NCBI RefSeq assembly: GCF_004122165.1
Contig: NZ_SBKO01000003.1
Span: forward strand, 124,001-188,000
Length of the DNA: 64,000 nucleotides
Direction: 5' to 3'
Source: Flavobacterium amnicola
Lineage (GTDB): Bacteria > Bacteroidota > Bacteroidia > Flavobacteriales > Flavobacteriaceae
Position 1 is the first letter of the stretch, and each line of letters opens with the position of its first letter. Positions 15,698 through 25,372 of the stretch are shown in pieces. Both the position numbers and the translations under genes were made by a program. Under the pieces are notes generated by a model, which was not told the DNA's origin, did no database searches, and saw nothing but the letters and a program-made list of their open reading frames with translations.

Positions 15698-18625
15698 TTA
15701 GTATCCGAAAATTTCTTCTAATGTGATTTTCTTCACTTCACCTAATTTTTTCATGTCATCCATTGCTACTTTTTTCTCAGAAGCAACGATAGCATAAGTA
15801 TACGGTTTTTCAGAGAAATAATTCTTATGGAAGTCTTTAAGATCAGTCATTGCTATTCCATCAACAGAAGCGTATAATTTTTTTCTTGCATCTTCTTTCA
15901 ATCCTAATTGTTTCGCATTTAGATAATTGAAAATAATATTATCTTGAGTAATTCTTTCGGTTTGGATGTCTTTTTTAACTTGAATTTTAGCTAAATCTAA
16001 GTTGGCAGGAACTTCTGGTAACTTCGTTAACAATTCGTTCATAGCTACTGTTGCTTCGTTAAATTTATCTGCTTGACTTCCAACATAGCTCATCATATAA
16101 TATTGGTCTTCTTTCTTTTGTGGAGCTACATAAAAACCAAATGTGCTATACGCTAAGGCTTTACTTTCACGAATAGTTTGGAATACTAAAGATCCCATTC
16201 CGCCACCAAAGTAGTTGTTGAAAACGTTTACAATAGTGTTTTTATTTGGGTCGAAAGTTTCCGTGTTTCTGATCCATCGTGTTTCTGCTTGCACCATGTC
16301 ATAATCAGTAAACAATACTTGATTTGAAGTTTGTGCTATTTGTTTGAATTCTTTAGCTGCAGGAGTTGCAGTGAACGTTGTAGGTACTTTGTGGAATGCT
16401 TGCAATTGACTTACCAATGTTTTTAATGGGGTTGGACCATAGTACACTACAGTTTGCTCGTAATTGTTTAGATTTTTGATTCGATCCATCAATTCTTGAG
16501 CAGTTAGCGCCTCTAATTCTGCATTCGATAAACTATTGTTGAATTTGTTTTTTGGACCATACATGGCAATACTTGTTAAGCCTTGTAAGATAGCACCTTT
16601 ATTAGCTTTATTATCTTTTCTAGATTTTGCAATTCTAGCTTTTAATGCTTTTAATGCAACATCATCAGCTTTCACATTGGAGATAACCTCTTCGTATAAT
16701 TTTATAGCGTTTTCGAAGTTTTCTTGTAATCCTTCAATGTTTACCGTAGTGAATTCTTCACCCGTTGTAATCGTGAAACTGCATGCGATTTTGTAAAACG
16801 CTTTTGAAATTTCTTCAGCAGTCATTTTATCCGTTCCTAAAAACTGAATGTACTGAGAGGCTAACGATTGTTTTAAGTCGTTTAAAGAACCAATTTTATA
16901 ACGGTATTTCAAACGGAAAATATCATTGTCTTTGTTGGCAACATATAATACTTCAGCATTTCCTAATTTAGATTTTTGAATGTCTTTATCGTAATCTAAA
17001 AACACAGGAGCCGATGCATTACTTGGCATTGCATTGATTTGTTTTAAGAAATCAGATTGTTTGTCAGCATTAGTTTCTACTGGCGTAATTTGTGGTTTTT
17101 CGATTTTAACTTTGTTTTGGTTTTCCCCTTTACGTTTTAAAATGGCCACATAGTTTTCTCCTAAGTATTTGTTTGCAAAAGCAACGATGTCTTCTTTTTT
17201 GATTTTTGATAAATCATTTACATACGCAACTTGATCTTTCCAGTCTAATTCAGAAGTGAAAGCATCCATTAAAGTACTCGCTCGGTCAGCGTATTTTTCA
17301 GTTTCGTAAATTTTGGATTTTTTGATGTTATTAATGATTGAAGTAATCAAATTGTCGTCAAAATTTCCTTTTTTCAAATTTTCAATTTCTGCTAAAACTA
17401 AAGATTTTGCTTCTTCTAAAGTTTGTCCGTTAGTTGGTGCGGCAGATAAATATAAAATACCGTGATCAATCAACGTATAAGTGAAAGCACTTGCTCTAAG
17501 TAATCTTTGTTTTTTGACCAAATTAAGGTCTAATAAACCTGCTTTCCCATTAGTTAAAACTTGGCCTACTAAATCAGCTAAAAGCGCATCTTTGTCTTTG
17601 TTACCTGGAAGGCGGTAACCAATAGTTATATTTTCAGCATCTGGGCCAGTAATTTCTTGTATAATAGGAGCAGTGATAGGTGCTTCTGGTTTAAAAGTGT
17701 ATTTGTCAATTGGTTTGGCTTGCATATAAGCAAAAGCTTTATCAATTTTTGCAATTACTTCATCCGGATTAAAATCACCTGATAATATTACTCCCATGTT
17801 GTTAGGAACATAATATTTGTGGAAATATTTTCTGATTTCTACTAGTGAAGGGTTTTTTAAATGTTCAACCGTTCCAATAGTGGTTTGTAAACCGTAATTG
17901 TGATTTTTGAATAAGCTAGCAAATAAGTTTTCGAAAACTTTACGTCCATCATTGTCCAATGTTCTGTTTTTTTCTTCGTAAACCGCTTCTAATTCGGTAT
18001 GGAAAATACGTAAAACTGGATTTCTGAAACGTTCTGCTTGTACCGCTAAATATTTGTCTAACGAACTACTTGGAACATCATCAGTATATACGGTTTGTTC
18101 AAAAGAAGTGAAGGCATTAGTACCTTGCGCTCCCATTGCAGTCATTAATTTGTCATATTCGTTGGCAATAGCATATTTACTTGCTTCACCTGAAACTTTA
18201 TCAATTTCTTTATAGATGTTTTTTCTTTCCGTACTGTCTTTCGATTGGTTGTATTTTTCATACAACGCATCAATTTTGTCTAATTCTACTTTTTCTTTAG
18301 CCCAATCTAAAGAGCCATATTTATCTGTTCCTTTGAAAAGCATGTGCTCCAAATAATGTGCTAAACCAGTATTGGTTGAAGGGTCGGTCTTGCTTCCTGC
18401 TTTAACCGCAATATACGCTTGAATTCTTGGGTCTTTTTTTGTTGGACTTAAAATTACGGTTAACCCATTTTTTAAAGTGTAAAATCTCGCTTTGGTTGGG
18501 TCGTTGCTTACAAATTTGTATGTATAACCATTACCTGAAGCTTGCTTCCATTCAAATTGATTTTGGGCAACACCAACAGCTGATACTAATGCAGTTGCTA
18601 GAGTCAATGTCAGTTTTTTTAGCAT
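15698..18625 (-). CDS. M16 family (insulinase/pitrilysin-like) zinc metallopeptidase
   Basis: A 975-residue exported protease with a signal peptide ending AVGVAQ (residue 21). The inverted zinc motif HYLEH is at residues 90-94 (H90, E93 catalytic, H94), inside LAHYLEHMLFKGT. Two homologous peptidase halves follow: the active N-terminal one (about 45-500) and an inactive C-terminal one (about 545-950) with the usual RxxxxGLAY-type region IRESKALAYSTFGFY. Being a single fused chain it resembles pitrilysin-length enzymes rather than the two-subunit type. Probable role is peptide degradation in the periplasm. It is monocistronic. Confidence 0.93.
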   Translation of the reverse strand: MLKKLTLTLATALVSAVGVAQNQFEWKQASGNGYTYKFVSNDPTKARFYTLKNGLTVILSPTKKDPRIQAYIAVKAGSKTDPSTNTGLAHYLEHMLFKGTDKYGSLDWAKEKVELDKIDALYEKYNQSKDSTERKNIYKEIDKVSGEASKYAIANEYDKLMTAMGAQGTNAFTSFEQTVYTDDVPSSSLDKYLAVQAERFRNPVLRIFHTELEAVYEEKNRTLDNDGRKVFENLFASLFKNHNYGLQTTIGTVEHLKNPSLVEIRKYFHKYYVPNNMGVILSGDFNPDEVIAKIDKAFAYMQAKPIDKYTFKPEAPITAPIIQEITGPDAENITIGYRLPGNKDKDALLADLVGQVLTNGKAGLLDLNLVKKQRLLRASAFTYTLIDHGILYLSAAPTNGQTLEEAKSLVLAEIENLKKGNFDDNLITSIINNIKKSKIYETEKYADRASTLMDAFTSELDWKDQVAYVNDLSKIKKEDIVAFANKYLGENYVAILKRKGENQNKVKIEKPQITPVETNADKQSDFLKQINAMPSNASAPVFLDYDKDIQKSKLGNAEVLYVANKDNDIFRLKYRYKIGSLNDLKQSLASQYIQFLGTDKMTAEEISKAFYKIACSFTITTGEEFTTVNIEGLQENFENAIKLYEEVISNVKADDVALKALKARIAKSRKDNKANKGAILQGLTSIAMYGPKNKFNNSLSNAELEALTAQELMDRIKNLNNYEQTVVYYGPTPLKTLVSQLQAFHKVPTTFTATPAAKEFKQIAQTSNQVLFTDYDMVQAETRWIRNTETFDPNKNTIVNVFNNYFGGGMGSLVFQTIRESKALAYSTFGFYVAPQKKEDQYYMMSYVGSQADKFNEATVAMNELLTKLPEVPANLDLAKIQVKKDIQTERITQDNIIFNYLNAKQLGLKEDARKKLYASVDGIAMTDLKDFHKNYFSEKPYTYAIVASEKKVAMDDMKKLGEVKKITLEEIFGY

Positions 18626-18656
18626 TTGTTTGTAAATTATTTTAGTTTATTAAATT

Positions 18657-18664
18657 CAAAAATA
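18657..18664 (-). promoter_or_regulatory. Putative -7 element of the M16 peptidase gene
   Basis: Minus-strand TATTTTTG (TAnnTTTG), 31 nt before the ATG at 18625. Confidence 0.4.
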
Positions 18665-18719
18665 TAGAGTTCCTTATTTTAAGTAAAATAAGGATGGTGT
18701 TTTTAACGTAAAATTGTGA

Positions 18720-19409
18720 TTATTTATTTTTAGTGTCGCTTTCAATTAATCCATCTCTAAGACGTATAATGCGATGGGCATGAGAAGCAATTTCCTCTTC
18801 GTGTGTAACTAGAATTACAGTATTTCCGTTGGCATGAATTTCTCCAAAAAGTTTCATAATTTCTTCCGAAGTTTTACTGTCTAAGTTTCCTGTAGGCTCA
18901 TCGGCTAAGATAATAGAAGGACGATTTACAAGGGCTCTGGCAACGGCAACACGTTGGCGTTGTCCCCCTGAAAGTTGATTGGGTTGGTGGTCCATACGAT
19001 CGTCAAGGCCAACTTGTGTCAAGACTTCGGTAGCCCGAGCTTTTCTATCGCTTTTAGAATATCCGGCATAAATCATCGGCAAAGCCACATTGTCTAAGGC
19101 AGTTGTTCTTGGTAAAAGGTTGAAGGTTTGAAAAACGAATCCAATTTCTTTATTACGAATTTCAGCCAATTCATCATCTACCATTTGAGATACATCTTTG
19201 TTATTCAATATGTATTGACCTGAAGTAGGTGTGTCCAAGCAACCCAAAAGGTTCATTAATGTTGATTTTCCAGAACCAGAAGGTCCCATCAATGCCACAT
19301 ATTCCCCTTTATTAATTTGCAAATCGATGCCTTTTAAAACGTTAATGGTTTCATTTCCTAATTGAAAATCACGTTTGATATCGGTTATTTTGATTAATGC
19401 TTGACTCAT
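18720..19409 (-). CDS. ABC transporter ATP-binding protein, LolD/MacB type
   Basis: A 229-residue ATPase. Walker [10 protein letters not shown], the Q-loop FQTFNLLPR, signature [15 protein letters not shown], Walker [13 protein letters not shown] and the switch His in LVTHEEE are all present, with the [18 protein letters not shown] and PTSGQY pattern of the LolD/MacB/FtsE class that powers lipoprotein release or efflux complexes. I place the start at the ATG 19407-19409 ([15 protein letters not shown]); a longer frame to 19445 adds 12 unconserved residues and overlaps the upstream intergenic space. No permease gene is adjacent, so the partner lies elsewhere. Confidence 0.92.
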   Translation of the reverse strand: MSQALIKITDIKRDFQLGNETINVLKGIDLQINKGEYVALMGPSGSGKSTLMNLLGCLDTPTSGQYILNNKDVSQMVDDELAEIRNKEIGFVFQTFNLLPRTTALDNVALPMIYAGYSKSDRKARATEVLTQVGLDDRMDHQPNQLSGGQRQRVAVARALVNRPSIILADEPTGNLDSKTSEEIMKLFGEIHANGNTVILVTHEEEIASHAHRIIRLRDGLIESDTKNK

Positions 19410-19453
19410 TTGATTTTTGAAGTTTCCTATAAGTAGGCATTCCATTCAATTTG

Positions 19454-20233
19454 TTACACTCTTATGGTAAAATGTTCTTTTTCTTGTTCATAACGAAAGA
19501 AAACCAATCCCCATTGGAAGGTATCAATTGTTACAGTGACTTTTGGATGCTTTTTTATGATTTCCCAAGCTTCTTCCATTTCTGAAGACCAATGAATGTC
19601 ATCAAAAACCCAAACTGTTTCGTTAGAAATGGTTGGCAATAAAAATTCAAAATAGTCTAAAGTGGCTTTTTTGGAATGATTGCCGTCGAAGTAGATGAAT
19701 TGATAGTTTACAGTTGACGGTTTACAGTTTTTAAAGTAGGTTTCAAACTCAGTTACAACGGATTCAATATTATTGAGATTGAAAGATTGAAATTGATTTT
19801 TCGCTATCGCCGATGTTTCAGGACATCCTTCGAGTGTGGTAATTTTTGCTTTTGAATTGCCTAACGAAAGGGCAGAAGTGGCCAATCCTAAAGAAGTCCC
19901 TATTTCTAAAATTGTTTTCGGTTGAAAATAATTTACAATTCTGCACAACAATTCTGCACGTTTAGGTGTAATTCCAGCGGTTTTTGCAATCTTCGAAATT
20001 TGTCTTGAATTCGATTTGAAAACTCTTGAACCCGCTCCAAAATCGTTTACTTCAATAGTGTTATTGTTTTGAAGTAAATCCTTTCGGTAGGCTTTTAGTG
20101 TTTTATACTCAGGATAATCACTTTTATCGTAAAAACATTTGGTTACTAAATTGAACACAAACGGCGAATGGACACCGTGTTGGTTTTTGGAGTGCCAAAG
20201 GAATTTTAGGTATGATTGTATAATATGTAACAT
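19454..20233 (-). CDS. Class I SAM-dependent methyltransferase (O-methyltransferase-like)
   Basis: A 259-residue protein. The fold begins near residue 100 with TILEIGTSLGLATSALSLG (motif I), then ITTLEGCPETSAIAK and FQFIYFDGNH-like and WVFDDIHWSSEMEEAWEII segments, matching the Methyltransf_24/ O-methyltransferase group in which an Asp pair binds a metal. The N-terminal about 90 residues (KFLWHSKNQHGVHSPFVFNL) are typical of a Bacteroidota subgroup. Substrate unknown. It sits 34 bp after the ABC-F gene and 44 bp before the LolD-type gene on the same strand. Confidence 0.87.
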   Translation of the reverse strand: MLHIIQSYLKFLWHSKNQHGVHSPFVFNLVTKCFYDKSDYPEYKTLKAYRKDLLQNNNTIEVNDFGAGSRVFKSNSRQISKIAKTAGITPKRAELLCRIVNYFQPKTILEIGTSLGLATSALSLGNSKAKITTLEGCPETSAIAKNQFQSFNLNNIESVVTEFETYFKNCKPSTVNYQFIYFDGNHSKKATLDYFEFLLPTISNETVWVFDDIHWSSEMEEAWEIIKKHPKVTVTIDTFQWGLVFFRYEQEKEHFTIRV

Positions 20234-20267
20234 TCTTATGCCTTTTGACTATTGTCTTATCCCTTGT

Positions 20268-22130
20268 TTATCCTTCAATCTTAGCAGAAAGTTCAAACCA
20301 ACGTTCTTCTTTCTCTTCCATCTTTTTGATTACATTCTGCAATTCGTTTGCTTTTTTCTCTATATCAGTATCGGCTACTTTTCCATCTGAAAACAGTTGT
20401 TCAATTTCTTTCTTCTTGATTTCTAAATCTTTGATTTCTCTTTCAATTTTTTGAAATTCTTTTTGCTCGTTGAAAGTCAATCCTGAAGTATTATTCTGCT
20501 GTTTCCAGTCTTTTTTCTCTGCTTTGTTGTCTTCTTTTTGCTGTACGTCGGCACTGTCTTCGTAGGCTCTAAAATCAGAATAGTTCCCAGGGAAGTTTTC
20601 AATTTCACCTTGGCCTCTAAATACAAACAAATGATCGACGATCTTGTCCATAAAGTAACGGTCGTGTGAAACCACTAACAAACAGCCAGGATAATCCAAA
20701 AGGAAACTTTCCAATACGTTTAAAGTGACAATATCCAAATCATTGGTTGGTTCATCTAAAATCAAAAAGTTCGGATTCTGAATCAAAACCGTACACAAAT
20801 ACAAACGTTTTAATTCGCCACCACTCAATTTTTCTACAAAATCGTATTGCTTTTTCGAATCAAAAAGGAAACGCTCCAACAATTGCGATGCCGAAATAAT
20901 TTTTCCTTTCGTTAGCGGAATGTATTCTCCGTATTCTTTAATTATATCAATGACACGTTGACCTGGCTTCGGATTGATACCGCTTTGTGTGTAATACCCG
21001 ATTTTTATAGTGTCACCCACTACTACTTTTCCTCCGTCAAGCGGAAGTGTTCCTGTTAGCAGATTTAAAAACGTAGATTTTCCGGTTCCATTTTTACCAA
21101 TGATTCCAATTCTGGCACCGCGTTGAAAATCGAAACTGAAATCATCCAAAATCACATGGTCGCCAAACTTTTTTGAAATTTTGTGAAGCTCGATAATCTT
21201 ACTTCCCATACGTTCCATATTGATTTCCAACTCGATTACGTTTTCTTTACGTCGACTTTCAGCCTTTTCTTTAATTACGTAAAAATCATCTTGACGCGAT
21301 TTTGATTTGGTGGTACGTGCTTTAGGCTGGCGACGCATCCATTCCAATTCTTTTACGAATAAGTTTTTGGCTTTATCAATACTCGCATTTTCAGAACTTA
21401 TGCGTTCTTCTTTTTTTTCTAAATAATACGAGTAATTGCCTTTGTATTGGTATAATTTTCCGTTGTCTAATTCAATGATTTCGTTACAAACACGTTCCAA
21501 AAAGAAACGGTCGTGTGTCACCATAAACAAGGTAATGTTTTCTTTAGCAAAATAACTTTCCAACCATTCAATCATCTCTAAATCCAAATGATTGGTAGGC
21601 TCATCCAAAATCAACAAATCGGGACGGTTGATTAAAATAATGGCTAAGGACAAACGTTTTTTCTGTCCTCCAGAAAGGTTTTTGACTTTTAGTTTAAAAT
21701 CTTCTAGCTTTAATTTGAACAAAATTTGCTTGAATTGCGTTTCAAAATCCCAAGCATTGTGACGATCCATATCATCGAATGCTTTTTCATATGCCTCTGT
21801 GTCTTCTGGGTTTTCTAAGGCTTTTTCATAACGTTCAATGACGTGTAGAATTTCATTATCGGAAGCAAAAATACTTTCTTCAATCGTTAGCTCGTCTTGT
21901 AGATTATGATCTTGCGACAAAAACGCCATTTTGATGTCTTTTCGCACCACAACTTGCCCAGTATCGGGTTCGTCTTCGCCATTGATGATTTTCATGATAC
22001 AAGTTTTTCCTGAACCATTTTTGGCAATGAAAGCGATTTTTTGGTCTTTGTTGATTCCGAATGAAATGTTTTCAAACAAGGTGCGTTCCCCAAACGACTT
22101 CGATATATTTTCTACTGATAAGTAATTCAC
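20268..22130 (-). CDS. ABC-F family ATPase (Uup/ribosome-associated type)
   Basis: A 620-residue soluble protein with two ABC ATPase domains: Walker A GSGKT near residue 37-41 and GKNGTGKST near 345-353, signatures LSGGQKKRLSLA and LSGGELKRLYL, and Walker B ILDEPTNHLD and ILDEPTNDLD. The linker between them and a C-terminal coiled coil (about 540-615, KEIEQLFSDGKVADTDIEKK) match Uup-like ABC-F proteins that act on ribosomes or DNA junctions. I choose the GTG at 22128-22130 (VNYLSVENISKSFG): the TTG at 22148 lies inside the -7 promoter element. Confidence 0.92.
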   Translation of the reverse strand: MNYLSVENISKSFGERTLFENISFGINKDQKIAFIAKNGSGKTCIMKIINGEDEPDTGQVVVRKDIKMAFLSQDHNLQDELTIEESIFASDNEILHVIERYEKALENPEDTEAYEKAFDDMDRHNAWDFETQFKQILFKLKLEDFKLKVKNLSGGQKKRLSLAIILINRPDLLILDEPTNHLDLEMIEWLESYFAKENITLFMVTHDRFFLERVCNEIIELDNGKLYQYKGNYSYYLEKKEERISSENASIDKAKNLFVKELEWMRRQPKARTTKSKSRQDDFYVIKEKAESRRKENVIELEINMERMGSKIIELHKISKKFGDHVILDDFSFDFQRGARIGIIGKNGTGKSTFLNLLTGTLPLDGGKVVVGDTIKIGYYTQSGINPKPGQRVIDIIKEYGEYIPLTKGKIISASQLLERFLFDSKKQYDFVEKLSGGELKRLYLCTVLIQNPNFLILDEPTNDLDIVTLNVLESFLLDYPGCLLVVSHDRYFMDKIVDHLFVFRGQGEIENFPGNYSDFRAYEDSADVQQKEDNKAEKKDWKQQNNTSGLTFNEQKEFQKIEREIKDLEIKKKEIEQLFSDGKVADTDIEKKANELQNVIKKMEEKEERWFELSAKIEG

Positions 22131-22145
22131 AAGAGTAATTTTTTG

Positions 22146-22153
22146 CAAAAGTA
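22146..22153 (-). promoter_or_regulatory. -7 element of the ABC-F gene, fixes its start
   Basis: Minus-strand TACTTTTG (TAnnTTTG) ends 15 nt before the GTG start at 22130. It overlaps an upstream TTG, which therefore cannot be translated from this promoter. Confidence 0.5.
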
Positions 22154-22184
22154 ATCTTTTGGATTGAGTTAATTATGAGGAAAT

Positions 22185-22215
22185 AAAAAAGCTGTCATTT
22201 TAAGACAGCTTTTTT
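22185..22215 (-). terminator. Terminator of the CocE/S15 hydrolase gene
   Basis: AAAAAAGCTGTC (22185-22196), 7-nt loop, GACAGCTTTTTT (22204-22215): a 12-bp perfect stem, immediately after the hydrolase stop. Confidence 0.88.
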
Positions 22216-22216
22216 A

Positions 22217-24067
22217 TTATTTTAAAACATCGACTTCAATTTCACTTTGATTTTGAATCTTGATGAATCCTTTTGTGTAATCTTCCTTTTTAGCAAGATA
22301 AGGATTGTCTAAAAATACTTGTGGATTGATATACATCAACGGATACCAGGAGCTTTGTACCTGAATTTGTATTTTATGCCCTTTTTTAAACGTATGCAAT
22401 ACGTCTTGCAGTTTAAATTTAACGGTAGTAGTTTGATTAGGAATTAAGGCTTCTGGTTTTTCGAAGCTGTTTCTAAAGCGAGCGGGCATGATTTCACTAC
22501 GAACCATTTGATGGTAATTGGCTAATAAAACATTAGGTTTATCTTTGTTTTGAGGTTCGTCTACAGGATAAATGTCTATTAACTTAACTATAAAATCGGC
22601 ATCCGTTGTGGTGGTTGAAATTTGTAAATTAATAGTAATCTCTCCACCTAACGTCATATCTTCCGTTAAATAATCAGTGCTAAAAGCTGCTACATCTGGT
22701 CGGTTTTCGGCAAATCTTTGGTCTTCACTCATGTAATTTCTTGGGGTGAAGCCATTCATGTCTGCGTAATTCACGCTGCTTGGAACGGGTTTGTTTGGAT
22801 CACTAAAATATTCGGTATTATTAATTTGTTCTGGTTTTGTAGTAGTTAATTTGGCATTGTCGGCTAAGTAAAACTTAAGTTTAGAAGCATTTTTTGGAGG
22901 CCAACTTGTAAATTCATTCCATACTTTTTTTCCTGTGTCAAACATGTAGGCTTCAGGAAGAGACACTGCTTCTTTTTTATTTTCTTTCAAATAATGATGG
23001 AAGAATTTTTGTTCTACATTTCTTTGATAATGGGTTGCAATACTGTCTCCAAAATAGATGTCATTGTGATAATGTTTGCCATTTTCGCGACCCCATCCAC
23101 CATGTGAAAAAGGTCCCATTACGATAGTGTTTTTGGCTTTTGGATTATTTTTTTCAATGGTTTTGTAGATGTTTAGAGGACCGTAAAGGTCTTCGGCGTC
23201 AAACCATCCACCAACGGTCAATACCGCATGATTGATATTTTTTAAATGGGGTAATAAGTTTCTTTTTTGCCAAAAATCATCGTAATTAGGATGATTCATG
23301 ATTTCCTGCATGAAAAAATTGTCTTTATAATATTTGTCAACACCATCTTTTAGAGTTCCCATCTCGTTGTAAAAGAGAGAACCATCTTTAGAGGTTGGTT
23401 TAATCAATTGATTCTCGTACCAATCATCTTGTTCTGCTTTGTTTTTTTGAACACCAAAAACGGGGAATGTTTTGAAATAACCCATTAAAAATGAGCCATT
23501 GTGATGAAAATCGTCAAAGAAAAAATCAGAAATTGGAGCCTGAGGTGAAGAAGCCACTAATGCAGGATGATTGGCCAATGTACCAACAGCGCTGTAAAAT
23601 CCTGGGTAGGAGGTGCCATATTGTCCCACTTTGCCGTTATTATTCGGGATATTTTTAATTAACCATTCTACAGTGTCATAAGTGTCGGTACTTTCGTCTG
23701 TGTCTTTTTTGCTTTTGTGAACCACTTGTGGAGTCATGTTAGTGAAAGTTCCTTCACTCATGTATCTTCCACGAACATCTTGATACACAAAGATATATTT
23801 GTCCTGTGCTAAAAATTTGTTTGGACCTAAGTTTCTAGGGAATTTGTTCTCTCCATAAGGGGCAACACTATAACAGGTGCGTTGCATTAAAAAAGGGTAT
23901 GTTTTCGTTTTAGAAATGTCTTTAGGAATATAAATACTGGTAAATAATTTTACACCATCACGCATAGTAATGTAAACCTCTTTTTTGTCGAATTCTTTTT
24001 CAAGTTGATTTTGTGAGCAGACACTAATGGTAAATAATAGTAGAATGGTTTTAATGACTATTTTCAT
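22217..24067 (-). CDS. Exported CocE/NonD family hydrolase (S15 X-prolyl dipeptidyl peptidase-like)
   Basis: A 616-residue secreted serine hydrolase with a signal peptide ending near ISVCSQ. The alpha/beta-hydrolase domain has the YQDVRGRYMSEG segment (about residues 95-106) and the nucleophile motif GTSYPG (151-156, Ser153). A C-terminal jelly-roll domain (about 390-616, PepX_C) closes the protein. Known members are acyl ester hydrolases, glutaryl-7-ACA acylases or X-Pro peptidases; which of these it is cannot be told. Monocistronic, with a strong terminator. Confidence 0.92.
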   Translation of the reverse strand: MKIVIKTILLLFTISVCSQNQLEKEFDKKEVYITMRDGVKLFTSIYIPKDISKTKTYPFLMQRTCYSVAPYGENKFPRNLGPNKFLAQDKYIFVYQDVRGRYMSEGTFTNMTPQVVHKSKKDTDESTDTYDTVEWLIKNIPNNNGKVGQYGTSYPGFYSAVGTLANHPALVASSPQAPISDFFFDDFHHNGSFLMGYFKTFPVFGVQKNKAEQDDWYENQLIKPTSKDGSLFYNEMGTLKDGVDKYYKDNFFMQEIMNHPNYDDFWQKRNLLPHLKNINHAVLTVGGWFDAEDLYGPLNIYKTIEKNNPKAKNTIVMGPFSHGGWGRENGKHYHNDIYFGDSIATHYQRNVEQKFFHHYLKENKKEAVSLPEAYMFDTGKKVWNEFTSWPPKNASKLKFYLADNAKLTTTKPEQINNTEYFSDPNKPVPSSVNYADMNGFTPRNYMSEDQRFAENRPDVAAFSTDYLTEDMTLGGEITINLQISTTTTDADFIVKLIDIYPVDEPQNKDKPNVLLANYHQMVRSEIMPARFRNSFEKPEALIPNQTTTVKFKLQDVLHTFKKGHKIQIQVQSSWYPLMYINPQVFLDNPYLAKKEDYTKGFIKIQNQSEIEVDVLK

Positions 24068-24157
24068 GATTTTTACATAATTTGACTATAAAAGTAGAAA
24101 TAAAATTTTAAGCAGGGTTAATTTTTACTATTTGTGATTAATAGTTATTTTCGCATT

Positions 24158-25300
24158 ATGCAATTATCAATAATTATCCTCAATTATAACGTCCGCTATT
24201 TTCTCGAGCAATGTGTTTTAAGTGTTCAAAAAGCAATTCAAGACATTGATGGTGAAATTATTGTGGTCGATAATAATTCTTCCGATGATAGTTGCGCGAT
24301 GATGAAACAGCGTTTTCCAAATGTCAAACTCATCGAAAATAAAGAAAATTTAGGTTTTCCAAAAGGAAACAATATTGGTGTGGCAGAAGCCAAAGGCGAA
24401 TACATTTGTATTCTCAATCCTGATACGGTGGTTGCGGAAGATACTTTTAGTAAAGTCATTGCGAGGTACGAAGCAATCTCTTCAAGTGTAGGAATAATCG
24501 GTTGTAAACTTATCGATGGCACCGGAAATTTTCTTCCCGAATGCAAGCGTGGTGTGCCCACTCCTTGGGTTGCCTTGACCAAAATTTTTGGGTTGTACCA
24601 ATTTTTTCCAAAATCTAGTTTGTTCAATAAATATTACGCACAACACTTATCCGAAAGTGAATCGGGAAAAGTAGATATTTTAGTCGGTGCTTTTATGGTT
24701 ATGAAACGAGAGTTATATCTTGAAGTGGGTGGTTTTGACGAAAACTGTTTCATGTATTCCGATGATATTGATTTGAGTTATATGGTTTTAAAAAGTGGTA
24801 ACTCGAATTTTTACTTTCATGAAACTTCAGTCATTCATTACAAAGGGGAAAGCACGGTTCGTGACGAAAAATATGTCCAACGCTTTCGAGAAGCGATGCA
24901 GTTTTTTTATAAAAAGCATTTTGGAGGGTCGTTTCTATTTAATGTTTTGATGAAAATAGGCGCTTTTGTTTTTTCCATAGTTAAGAAAAGTCAGCAAAAA
25001 AACACGATTCGCAAAACTGATAAAATCATTTTTTTCTCGAAGGAAGAAAAGCATTCCATGAATTTGAAATACGATGAAATCAAAAATGATTTCAATCAAT
25101 TCGAAAATATTCCAAAGCAAAATATTGAGATTATTTTCGATATCCAATCATTTTCATACAAAGAAATAATTGCTTTTATGGAAAAATACAAAGCTAACAA
25201 TCTCACTTTCAAGAACTACATTCCGAATTCGGAATTTTTAATCGGAAGTAATCATGCCAACGATATCGGACAAGTAATTAATTTAACAAAAAATGACTGA
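24158..25300 (+). CDS. Family 2 glycosyltransferase
   Basis: A 380-residue GT2 enzyme of the rhamnosyltransferase-like group. The nucleotide-sugar site starts with LSIIILNYNVRYFLEQCVLS (residues 3-22), then IIVVDNNSSDDS and the metal-binding ILNPDTVV; the acceptor region has VGAFMVMKRELYLEVGGFDE and FMYSDDIDLSYMV. A hydrophobic segment follows near residue 270 (FNVLMKIGAFVFSIV), so it may be membrane-associated. I start it at ATG 24158 (MQLSIIIL); an upstream GTG would add eight unconserved residues. It likely acts on surface polysaccharide or a lipid-linked glycan. Confidence 0.92.
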   Translation: MQLSIIILNYNVRYFLEQCVLSVQKAIQDIDGEIIVVDNNSSDDSCAMMKQRFPNVKLIENKENLGFPKGNNIGVAEAKGEYICILNPDTVVAEDTFSKVIARYEAISSSVGIIGCKLIDGTGNFLPECKRGVPTPWVALTKIFGLYQFFPKSSLFNKYYAQHLSESESGKVDILVGAFMVMKRELYLEVGGFDENCFMYSDDIDLSYMVLKSGNSNFYFHETSVIHYKGESTVRDEKYVQRFREAMQFFYKKHFGGSFLFNVLMKIGAFVFSIVKKSQQKNTIRKTDKIIFFSKEEKHSMNLKYDEIKNDFNQFENIPKQNIEIIFDIQSFSYKEIIAFMEKYKANNLTFKNYIPNSEFLIGSNHANDIGQVINLTKND

Positions 25301-25327
25301 TTCGTGACATTGCGAATGAAAAATTGT

Positions 25328-25335
25328 TAATTTTG
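25328..25335 (+). promoter_or_regulatory. Putative -7 element of the E2 acyltransferase gene
   Basis: TAATTTTG matches TAnnTTTG, 37 nt before the ATG at 25373. A TTG at 25310-25312 is 15 nt upstream, slightly closer than usual for a -33. Confidence 0.4.
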
Positions 25336-25372
25336 CAAACCAAATACGAAAACACAACTATAGTTTAAAGAT

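Noticed and set aside
19410..19445. Twelve-residue N-terminal extension of the LolD-type ATPase
   Set aside because: The extension has no conservation features, and [15 protein letters not shown] is the natural start for this class.
22131..22148. TTG start for the ABC-F gene
   Set aside because: It lies within the -7 element TACTTTTG, so a transcript from it would not contain the codon.
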